Shown piece by piece: positions 11,201 to 21,163 of a stretch of 64,000 nt of DNA. Under the pieces are notes generated by a model. The model ran no database searches and was not told where the DNA came from. It was given only the letters and a program-made list of their open reading frames with translations. The stretch covers positions 3,235,072 through 3,299,071 of the forward strand of contig JADANN010000468.1 of assembly GCA_018806985.1 (NCBI GenBank). Reading direction: 5' to 3'. Source of the DNA: Angiostrongylus vasorum (lineage: Eukaryota; Nematoda; Chromadorea; Rhabditida; Metastrongylidae). The position numbers were made by a program, and so were the translations under genes. Numbering within the stretch: position 1 is the stretch's first letter; every line of letters begins with the position of its first letter.

Positions 11201-14200
11201 GCACCAGTGGAAGTAAACACGCGAACAACTGTTTGAGAGCTTGCAGAACAGCTTGGCGTAAGCACAGCAACAATTTCCACTCATTGGAATCACATAGGTG
11301 AGAAAAAAGTCGACAATTGGGTGCCGCACGAATTAAACGATAGTCAAAAAAAATCGCCATTTGGAAGTGTCGTCTGCTTTTATTCTGTGCAACAAAAAAC
11401 GACCCTTTTCATGATCGAATTGTAACGAGCGGCGAGAAATGGATTCTGTACGAAAACCGGCGACGTTCAGCTCAATGATTGGATTGCGATCAGGCTCTGC
11501 AGCACTTTCCCAAAGCCGAAATTGCACAAAAAGGTTATGGTGACTGCTTGGTGGTCTGCAGCCGGGCTGATTCATCACGGCTTTTTGAATCCGTGCGAAA
11601 CGATTACGGCAGAGAAGTATAGCCAATAAATCGACGGAATGCACCGTAAAATCCAACAACAACGACCGGCATTAGTCAACAGAAAGGAACCAATCTTCCA
11701 CGACAACGCGTGACCTCACGTTGCAGAACCAGCGCTGCAGAAATTGAACGAGTTGCGCTACGAAACTCATGCGCTGTAGTCACCAGGCCTCCCGCCTAAC
11801 AGCTATCACTTCTTCATACAGCTAGACGACTTCCTGCGCGAGAAATGCTTCACCAACTACGATGACGCAAAAAATGCTTTCAACGAATTCACCGCTTCCA
11901 AAATTCCAGAATCCTATACAACTGAAATTAATAGACTTATTTCTCGTTGCTAAAAAATCTGTAGATTCAAATAGTTTTTATTTTGGTTGATAAAAATTTT
12001 GTGTAAAGTAAGTTATGACATTGCAAACAAAATACTCAAAGGCGGCGCTCATTCATTTCTGAACAAGCTAATACTGAGCTTGTTATTATATAATTTATTA
12101 GAATACAATAGCTGACGTCTAAGCGGCTTTGCCTTCTTCAGAGCCGTTTACTCGTTGTAAGTATTTCAGTTGGCTGGTGGCTAGCAGCCGCGCAGAGTAA
12201 TACGTGGACAAGGACTGTTCTATAATAACAACCTCGTGTATGCTTATTGAAGAAAAAACATCGAATTATCAATCAATGCCGAGGTTACCAGAAAGTTGGT
12301 CTTGGGAATTAATACTGAGCTATTTCAAGCTTTGTATGCATTTGGATCAATTAATGTAGTCGTGAATGAGTTGAATGAGAAATAGAAGGGGTTTGTTAGG
12401 AAACGCTAGCCTTTAGAATTATGTTTGAGCAGGTGGCTGGGGAAGGTCGCTGAACGTTTTTCATCAACACACATTGAGACATTATGCCATGAATCATGTC
12501 CGAGCTCTCCTTGACAGTCACTGAAAAAATGCCCTATGAGGTTTAGGTAGCTTTTTTCTCATACTTGTGAAACTAACTGTAAATGTCTGAGCTCTTTTCC
12601 AGGTAGCACCACTATGACAAGATCACAACTGGTGCTGGTTTGCTTGTATTCATTGGCAATCTCGTTGAAAAAGCAGGACGACATCATCACGACCTCTTCC
12701 GTATTTGACGAGATCGGGCCATTTCGGGAAATCCATCCCCATTTGTGTCGCCTTAAGGGAAATATGTTTTACTGGAGCCAACTCGCTAATTGATGAGATC
12801 AGGGTAAAACATAGTGAGAGCTTCTGGACAACTTTTAGCTACTAAAAACCTCCTTTGCGCAATGAGCGTCTTTATCTATGGCTTTTCGTTTCCAGTAAGA
12901 TAAAATGAACCACTGCAGAAACCTCCGAATTTGAAAGAAAACCTCGTTAATCGTACCTTTGCGTAAAGCGCTTGACAAAAATCCTTGTAAGAGGTTTTGA
13001 TCTCGCGGATTCACCAAAGCAATCATTGAATAGCTACCACAAGTTGCAGGAAGATATAGTGTTTGATTATCCATTGACCATGCTCCGTCTTTCGGATTAA
13101 CAATAGGATCCTGGCGTAGTTTTTACTTGAGTAAGAAATCAGTTCTCATACAAGAGCACGTTTTAGAAACTCAGAGCTTACCACCATCTTGGAGTTGTCA
13201 CCGAACATTATCTGAGGTGGTTGGATAACTCTTGCAATCGTTTCGAACATTCTAGGTGAGACCGTCAGTCCGAATTCCCTAAGGAATGGATCGCGATCGA
13301 AGCCAGCCTGTTGACAAAGCTGAGAGATGCGCTCTTCCCTTTGCGATGCGTCGACTGCTGCAGCCTTAAGAACAAAGGGTGTGGAGAATTTATCCTCGAT
13401 TAGCATGTCCCCTGAAAAACTTACTCTGATGATGGAGCTTGTTTGCTTCTCACTCAGTTTCTTGTTGTATTTTTGTGGTGTGTCCAATTCGCAAACTTCA
13501 AGTGGGAAGAAGATGTTGCGATTGGGTGGGCCAACGTGAAGACACGGAAGCTTCGGGAAGCTCAATTCCTGAACTAACAGAAGATCGTGGACGGTTCTAC
13601 TCGCATGAAATTTTCTATAGCCTGTTTAGATTTATGGGTAACAGAACTGTTTAGGTATCGCTGGATGGTGTATAAATGGAGAGGTCTTATATGGTACGAG
13701 AGTCTGAGAGTGGATGGTTCTATTCCGCTAAAGAGTTTACCAAGATTGGTGGCAACCTGCTCACAGAGTATTTTTTCGGCAAAATATTGAGCCACTGATT
13801 TGAACGTTTCACTGCCATCCTCTCTGATACCTTTGAATCTAGAAAACCGCAAAAATTGTATTATGTTTTGGAAAATATTGTTTACAAAGGAAACATTCAC
13901 GTAAGCTGATCAGCCGGCAACTGAAGGCTGTTAACGCGATAGACTCGGACAGCGCCTTTTCGATGTGAGATTCTGATTTTAATGCCCTTCACGGCTTCGC
14001 CAAGGATTTTGGTCTCGTGACTGGACAACGAGAACTCTTTGTACAATGAGCTGGGCTGCAACGATATTCGATGATTAATCAGACGATCGTAACTTTGTGG
14101 TCCCATGAGATGTCTAGAACTCACTGTGAGCATTACTGGTGACTCTTCAGGCTTTTGCGTGGTTGTTTGGCTAGTTCTGGTCGTGTAAGTGTGATAACCA

Positions 14201-17200
14201 CCGCGCCCAGTACTTGCTGCCGTACCACCTCGACTTGCACCGTAACCGCGTCCGGATTGACTGGTCGTACCGTAACTGCTACGTGTGGTGGACGTCGTAT
14301 TACGATATGCACCGGCACGTTCATTAAGTACGTCGCACATGAACTGCACCATTGATATTTTCGCCTTGTAAAATGCGGTATGCGCTACTGGAAAAATGTT
14401 AGAAAAAATAAATTGTATTTGGTGAAATAAAGTAGAAAAACCATACCGTCAATGTTTAGAAGCGGTTTCCATCCGCTAGCCACATGTGCCGACGAGAAAA
14501 AAGCCGGTCCACATCTCTTTACCACCTTCCAAATCGAGCGCCAATGCTCCATTGATAGGAATACGGTAACATGATGATTTCCAAGAGTAGAAGTTGGCGG
14601 CGTTGCTTCAAAGCAGTGTATAAGAATATGATGCAACCAATAATTGCAGAAATTCACAACTAAAAAATCCTACTACTGGTTAATGAATTTTATTTTAGTG
14701 GTTCCATTTCTTCCAACTTCCTAATTCTTAATCAGCAATAAAAAGCTCTCGGCGTGGATCAATCCCTTAGGGATGCGCCGTGCATTCCACTTTATTAAGC
14801 ATAGTTTGGAGGTGATTGAATGCATATTTGACATTTACAATGACTCGCGGTGGCCTACCGATGTATCGAGCCAGTGCTGCTATCCTTCCAGACAAGTCTG
14901 GTACCAATTTGCCTAACCCGGAGGGATGGAAGGCTTGGCGGGCCAGGGGAGCGCGAATGGATACCGTGTGTATCGATTCAGAAATAGGCGCAACTTTCTA
15001 TACGCACCATACAAAAGATACCATAACAAGCTATGCAGTCTTCTTTTAACATCCCCTTCATCTCCACTAAGCATCATAGAAGTGACGAAATACATAATTG
15101 CATTACACGATGACTTGTGAGGAAGTACCAAATTGGGTTTTTTTTTGTCCTCTTAGGCAGCTCTGGTACCAGTTTTCCTAGCTCTGGAGGGCTTAGTTTG
15201 GCTCAGAGCTCGGGATTGAAACAATGAATAAGCATTTATTATAAAGCACCCCCTAACAGTCACACTACATGCGTCTCAATAGTTCAGTTGAACGTTGAAT
15301 TTTGGCTTAGAAACACAGTGTAGCATTTGTAATAGAAATTTCGTATAATATTTTGCGAGCGAGACTTTAGATGATCAACTGCTGTCCAACATATGCCAGA
15401 GTGTTAAGTTTTTTATCATCAACGGCCGCCATTTTTCAAATATTTCATAGTTAAAGGTTGCCACATGTTTGGTCAAGTTGCTTGCGATTTGATCTAAGCC
15501 AGAATTTGATGAAATTCTGCGAAGCTTTAGTTAAGAATCTTCTGCTTAACTATATCGCAGATCTCAGCATTTCTTTCATTCATTTCATCGTTATGTATCC
15601 CTCATTTACAAACTATATGGGGTCGGTTGTTACTTGGGCAACTTGTCTTGTTCATGATTGTTTTCAAAGACAGTGTGAGTTAATTCTCTCTAGATTCATC
15701 GGATAGCGTTGCATGGGCGTTTCCAGACCTTCAGTACAGCCAGACATCCTATCGTTTTGAATCGGAGGATGTTTTTCCCACTGAAGTATAGTGCCAGCTG
15801 AACCACTGGACATAGATGCATTGCGCAGCGTGCCTCACTGCTTTACTTCATACTACTTACTTACTTGGATACTTGGATGCCTCGTCTTCACTCGTTGTGT
15901 TGACTCCAGCGTAATTTCCATCTTTTCGGAGTTTTGCTGGTTTGGCTACTGCTGTGGTTCCCTGAGTCCCCCAGGTCAGCCTAGCTAAAGTCTGCCACCG
16001 GTCGTCACCATCACAAACAGTCGCATGGTAGTAAACATCCTTCTGAGTCAGAGGGATATTTACTACCATGCGACTAGTTTGGTATCAGGACGGCAGTGGA
16101 TCCAGGCATTATTTTTACTCTTAGTTGGCTTCTTGATGGAAATGCTGGACTACTTCTCAGGATAGGAGGCTATGCTAAGGGGATGAATCTTCCCGCTCTA
16201 GATCGCACCCAGAAACACCTCCTAGCTACACGATAAGCCGGTGGGAGGTACTCCATACTACAGCTATCACATTTACTAAATTACTACAAATTTCCAGTTT
16301 ACTGCATGTAACATACTCTATAAAGGGGGCAGGTTAGACTCTGACGGCAGACAATATCCAGGATCTGGATTGGAGTCAACACGCGTTCGTCAAGATTATT
16401 CGTACGGGTGCGTCGCATCTCGATAAGCACCGGACCCACACACTGAAATTAAAACATTGAAAACATGCTTTTATTAATTCGTGTTCTGAGATTTTTCTTA
16501 TGAAAAGGTAACGCTGAACTTGAATGGTTATTGCACAAGGCGTCCATTCTCGGGAATCCTTAGCGAGTGCTACATCTGTTTCAAGTCGGATCTGAAGAAA
16601 ATACATGCGATATTTGATATCTGTTCTGGAAAACAATTCTTAGCAGTCTCTCATAAATTGAACATAGACAGAAATTGAGATCTGTTTGCTATGCAACATG
16701 GTAACATTACTATCGTGGGATGATCACCTGGCATGTCACCGTGTGACCGAGAAATTCCGCATCATAAAGCATTCACGTCTAAAGAAATTGAAACCTACAA
16801 CACTTCGCCTGTCGGGGAAGTGAAGCCGAAAAGGTGTATAGAGTTGATGAGCACCGTCGAAGGCAACAGCAAATTTGTTAGTGAATACAAAAGGATGATC
16901 AGCAACAACTTTCCAGAAAATTGCACGATTTTCATCACTGGAATTCGTTTCCTTCACACTTTTTATTTGACTTTCTGTTTCTGCTTCCTATTCTGTTCTT
17001 ACTTGTATTCGTCTGTTCAATATTTCTTACTAAGTCGTTACCACTTGTGCACACCACACTCTTCCTTGTCATAATTCTATCCTCTACTTCAGTTGATTTA
17101 TGGGTTTTTTAATCTCACGAAAAGTTTGCTTTAAAATTTAGTCACGCTTTTATTCAATCGTAATGACTCTCTCTTTAATTAGGTCATATCGATGTGGTGG

Positions 17201-17990
17201 TGGCATGATGGCAGAACTCGTGGCAATTGAAAAACACAAGTCAACTACCGAGCTTGCAATTTAACTGCGAAGATATGATTGTTGAAGTATGATAAGGAAC
17301 AAACCGATCAAGTTTTCGGCTTCCTGGATGATGCACTTCAACATGATACTGCACTACCATCATATTTGCGGCCGCTAAGTCAATTTCGAAAAAATTTGAG
17401 CGAATCGCTATAGGACGGCCGATCCGACCAACCCCCTGGCCGAGCGGCCACTTCACGAACGTTCATACATGCGAGCTCCTGAAGGAGGAAGTAGGCGATC
17501 TGACAAAAAGCTCTTAAGTGGTATATGTATTTGTCTGCTGAGTCATTATAGACTTACTAAAACAAAGTTATAGGTCCAGCTGCTGATATCGATGTGTGCT
17601 TTTATCTAGTTGTATTGAGAATGTGCGACTCACCTGTAGTAGTAAGGGCGACAAATCTCTAGGCGATCCAGTAATTCGCGAAGAACTTGATGGTGATGTT
17701 TTTCGTGGCGACGACGATATATTATCGGGAGAATGAATTCCTGAAGCTTTCTTTTTTCTGCCTTTATTAACTGTAAAACTGTAATCGCTTCAATACCGAT
17801 CCGCCTAGTGCAGGCAGAGGTCGGGTTTTCAATTCAACGAATTATTTCGTGTTAACTGACCAGAATCTCCAGATTCTCTGTCACTGTATGTCATTTTTTG
17901 ATGATTATGAACGTCAATGACGTCTGACGACGATTTCAAAGAAAGCGAGGGGCACTGAGAACCACCTCTTAGGGAGAGCAAGCTAAGCAA
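8228..17990 (-). CDS. Argonaute, AGO clade (ALG-3/ALG-4-like)
   Basis: Small-RNA-guided silencing protein. Exons on the minus strand, 5' to 3': 17990-17861, 17740-17634, 17478-17305, 16937-16799, 16591-16520, 16442-16317, about 14605-14447, 14387-13901, 13838-13765, 13573-13425, 13364-13182, 13110-12957, 12771-12578, 12520-12411, 10279-10127, 10022-9898, 9416-9326, 9220-9071, 8565-8417 and 8339-8228 (TAA). That is about 1,010 codons; the true start may lie further upstream. Visible parts are a Ser-rich N-terminus, the N domain ([14 protein letters not shown]), a Gly/Arg/Thr-rich insert, PAZ ([13 protein letters not shown]), MID ([11 protein letters not shown]) and PIWI. The catalytic residues are present: D in GIDVTHP, E in KCRESVV, D in [11 protein letters not shown] and H in ARYHVLW. 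Phases fit throughout only if four single homopolymer bases are removed. The 14605 acceptor is one base out of phase. The exon ending at 12411 uses a GC donor, or GT at 12404 adding two residues. The ALG-3/4 assignment is from memory of the family and is moderate. Confidence 0.85.
10960..11965 (+). mobile_element. Dead mariner transposon in an Argonaute intron
   Basis: The plus strand reads a mariner transposase start after position 10980: [20 protein letters not shown], then [18 protein letters not shown], then an in-frame stop. Later pieces in shifted frames include [11 protein letters not shown] and a region near 11700 matching the ARPHVA block. Many stops and indels make it inactive. Terminal inverted repeats were not clear. 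It sits antisense to the host gene, in the intron between the 12411 and 10279 exon ends. Confidence 0.85.
12105..12150 (-). ncRNA. Degraded hammerhead-like motif
   Basis: The minus strand reads CTGAAGA, a GGC/GCC helix, then a mutated GAAA box and ACGTCAGC. It matches the intact motif at 61487-61530 except in the GAAA region, so it is probably inactive. Confidence 0.4.
12595..12598 (-). other. Frame-breaking extra base in Argonaute MID exon, second
   Basis: A run of four T (A on the coding strand) immediately after VIVVLPG. One base fewer yields GKSSDIY, then M across the intron into [11 protein letters not shown]. With both corrections the exon is 192 bases, exactly the length its neighbours' phases need. 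Confidence 0.7.
12668..12672 (-). other. Frame-breaking extra base in Argonaute MID exon, first
   Basis: A run of five A (T on the coding strand) lies between [15 protein letters not shown] in one frame and [16 protein letters not shown] in the next. Removing one base joins them. Confidence 0.75.
14497..14502 (-). other. Frame-breaking extra base in Argonaute N-to-PAZ linker exon
   Basis: A run of six A (T on the coding strand). Before it the frame reads [13 protein letters not shown]; after it, the neighbouring frame reads [17 protein letters not shown]. Both halves are typical Argonaute, so one base is in excess. Confidence 0.75.
14751..14960 (-). repeat. SINE family A copy 4
   Basis: Antisense copy with the aagctctcggcg end, tail and core present. 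The tRNA-like head is cut short after gggagcgcg. Confidence 0.75.
15850..16255 (-). repeat. Family C repeat copy 1 (LINE-tailed)
   Basis: About 400 bases. In sense (minus) orientation it ends with a CACAAC..GTGAAGACG..CAAGTATCCAAGTAAGTA tail like the LINE near 18.4 kb. This copy contains a 16-base perfect inverted repeat, gtcgcatggtagtaaa (16020-16035) with its complement at 16059-16074, which other copies lack. It lies in the long Argonaute intron. Confidence 0.65.
17432..17436 (-). other. Frame-breaking extra base in Argonaute N-domain exon
   Basis: A run of five C (G on the coding strand) separates the frame reading VREVAARPG from the frame reading [18 protein letters not shown]. Four bases would give the conserved RPGxGxxGRP motif and make the exon 173 bases, which matches both flanking intron phases. 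Confidence 0.75.
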
Positions 17991-18429
17991 CTGAAATAGT
18001 AACCATACCCATATCTGTTTGCAAGTAAGTATAACTGTATGATAAGTATTTATCTCTATCACCGATTACTTGGTAGTGTTCGTTTTAATGAAACATGAAA
18101 TATCCTAGTATCATTGGAAGCATACCCAGTACGTGGAAAACGTTTCGAAGAGAGAGTTTCACAAAATTATAAAGCTTGAGAAAGCTGTTTCGAATCTTTT
18201 CTAATTTTTTAGCTTTGTTATGAATCGAATGAGATACGGTTTCATGAAACCTCACTTCATGCGGGAACTGTGCAGTGTGGTTCAGCGTATTTCCTATGAA
18301 GCAGCCAAGATACACAATTTCGAGTCGAAATTTGAATATTGGGTTCACGACAAATACCTCTTCTTTGCAAATAGCTGGATTTTTCCTATATTATTTGTGC
18401 TTGCTACTTTATACTTACTTTATTTACTT

Positions 18430-19115
18430 ATTTACTTACTTGGATACTTGGACGGTCCGTCTTCACGAACTGTGCGGACCTCAGCACATATGCCATTCGT
18501 TCCTTTCTCTCGCCATCGTAGTCCATGGTGGTGGTCTTGTTCGAGCATGGTATCGCTTGCGAGTCTCGTACCGTGATCTGTAAAACAACTGCAGCTGCAG
18601 GTACAGCTGATTAACTTTGTTTACGAACACGTCCGCCCAACGTGTAGGTGATCGTCCTGCGGGACGTTTGCATTCTCTTAGAGTCCACTCTACTGTTCTT
18701 TTCGTCCATCTGTCGTCTGTTCTTCTCATTGTGTGACCGGCCTATCCGTGTTTCGCTATCGATGTATATTCTCCTGGATCTCGAAGATGTGACAGATTTC
18801 GAAGGTCAGAGCTTCGCATTCCGGCTAGATATTGAGAGTGCCGGTTATATTTCAGAAGACATCGCTCAAGCGCTCTGTGAGTAGTGCGAAGCATTCTTGA
18901 CGTAATTGAAGTATCAACCCACGTCTCCGCAGCAGAGATGAGCGCGGATTTTCGGGTCCTTCAGATGGTCGGTGGCTTCCTTGGGAGGACCGATTGCATC
19001 CCGAGCTGCTCTCCTTCTTCTGTCTAGTTCCTCCTTCATATTGTTTTCCATGTTAATTGATCGTCCAAGGTATACGTACGAGGTGGTCTTTGCAATGAGA
19101 AAGCCATCCAATTCA
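18430..19115 (-). mobile_element. LINE 3' end (RTE-like endonuclease/reverse transcriptase)
   Basis: The minus strand encodes the C-terminal part of a non-LTR retrotransposon: LDGFLIAKTTSYVYLGRSIN, EELDRRRRAARDAIG, then HTMRRTDDRWTKRTVEW, GRSPTRWADVF and the final MARERNEWHMC. Two or more frame breaks mean it is dead. A short 3' tail with GTCCGCACAG and GTGAAGACGG and a repeated TAAG/TAAATAAG end follows. It belongs to the RTE-type group abundant in hookworms; the clade name is my inference. Confidence 0.8.
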
Positions 19116-19185
19116 ATTTTTTCCGCCTTCGCACCATGGCTCTTTCATTTATTTATTTACTCGTCTCTATTCATTCTTCCTAACG

Positions 19186-19562
19186 GTTTACCGTCTCATA
19201 GTGGCTAGAAGGTGTTCCTGGGTGTCGGACTGCGATGTACAGCGTGGGGATTCGCCCCCTCCGGCAGGGTCTTCCATGCTGAGAAGGAGTCCGGCGTTTC
19301 CATCAGGAAGCCTAGCTAAGAGTAAACCAATACCAGGATCCACCACCGTCCTGGTATCAAAATCGCATGGCGGCAAATTTCCCTCTGATCGACAAGGGCT
19401 GCGACTGCCTGTCGTGGTGACGACCTGTGGCAGACTTTGGCCAGGCTGTCCTCGGGATTCCAGGGAACCACAATGGCTTAACCAGCAAATCTCCGAAAAA
19501 TGGTGATTGTGCTGCGGCCCGCACAACTAGTGAAGACGGGCCGTTCAAGTATCAAGTAAGTA
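19186..19562 (+). repeat. Family C repeat copy 2
   Basis: Sense copy. It starts near taccgtctcatagtgg, contains the block gtggggattcgcccc, and ends with CCCGCACAAC, GTGAAGACGGGCC and TTCAAGTATCAAGTAAGTA. The open frames across it are repeat artefacts. Confidence 0.7.
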
Positions 19563-19591
19563 TGTTTTATTCATTTATTTGTTTGTTTGCA

Positions 19592-19790
19592 CCACCCAAT
19601 ATCAGATGTTGTGCGGATGTAAGCACTTCTTTCATCCAAATTGTTTTCGTGTATCACTCACTCACAAGGTATTTGGATTTCTTAGGTAGATTCGGCTGCT
19701 GCTTAAGGATTTGATCTTCTTAATAAATTTCGTTGAATGTTGCTGGAGCAGAATGCTTCCCTAGAATGCCGGAGTAACTTTCTTAGGATG
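19592..19790 (-). repeat. SINE family D copy 1 (degraded)
   Basis: Antisense remnant. tgtgcggatgtaagcact, then attcggctgctgcttaagg, then gttgctggagcagaatg correspond to the tail and middle of better D copies. Confidence 0.5.
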
Positions 19791-19959
19791 CCTACAGTTC
19801 TTCGCAAAAGGCTGTCACCATTCCTTGTGAATCAGAGGGATCGATTCCCAGGTAAATCTAGTCTTAATTTTCCGAGCCGAGGGAGGGGCTGGTGGTGGGA
19901 GAGGGGTGCGTGTGCTGTTTCATTGGGTTGGAAAGAGTTGAACCAACGAGCTTGCTTGT

Positions 19960-21127
19960 ATTAATGAAAAGTGTCTTTAACTACTGCGCTTTCCGTCCAA
20001 ACAGCATTTAAAGGGAAAGGCGATCAAGTGATGAGATTTCAGCAGCTGGTGTAATAGTCTAAATGCACTTTCAACAGGATTCAATTACGAAATATACCCA
20101 CTTCCTTCTGACAGTTTCTGCGAAGCTTCATCATGGAGTAAGCTAATCGCTTCTGACTAGAAAACTGTTGTGAGAGAATGGAACTAATTGATATTGTGTT
20201 TTGCCACCATGAGTGGTGACGACCAAGCGCTTTTAAAATAAACAAAGGTTTTTTTCTAACCGATCGACCTTATATTCTTGAGCACAGTATTGAAAAATCG
20301 AGTTTGAATAGTTTCGAGTCATAATTCTCCAACACTCTTGCATACCTAATTCTGGATACAAAAATCTCATCTAAAATGCCTTTCAAATTCCTAACGATCC
20401 TTCACCCAATCGTGTTCGAATTGCCCGTGTGAGATACGGAGCATAGATTCCGACGTTATAATGGTCGCTGTTTCCACTGGATTTCCTTGCCTCCTGCAGT
20501 CACTGTGTGGTGTAACTTCACTGCACAGTTTAGTCTCCGAGGCAATAACGTTGCCATTCAAATGTACTGCGCGAATGTTGTGACACGTAGAGTGCTGTGG
20601 AGTGGGACACTCGTAGCGGGAGTGGTTAATGGACAGCCAAAGAACCGCTCACAATGTAACTGCTGAGTTCCCTAATAAGCTGCATAAAGTAGGGTTCATT
20701 TACGAACTTACCGCAACCCGGTAATTATTGACTTTTAACCTTGATGGACAGGAAACTTTGCTAGCTTCGTTCCTACTTGGTATGACTCGAGTTAGCACAT
20801 TGTGTAGACCCAGCAGTTCTTCCACTCATTTCCTTGACTTGTATTTTTCATTCACGAAGGTCTCCAGACTGTGACCTCAGTTGCCAGTTTTGGAGCTCAT
20901 CATTTTCATGGACGTCACCGAATAATGGTGGAATTGATTATTCCTTGAGTCGTGTAATAGCCTTAGCAAAACACTCTCCGGTCATTACTCAATTGGTGGG
21001 CTTCATGTATTAAGGGGGTAATAGGGAGGTAGAGGAGCTTTTCCCATAGGAGTAAAGGTAAACTGTGACTCCGCAAAAATGAAAGGGTAGATTCTTCCGA
21101 AGTGCAGGGTCAGAAACGATGGATTTG

Positions 21128-21163
<36 letters not shown>

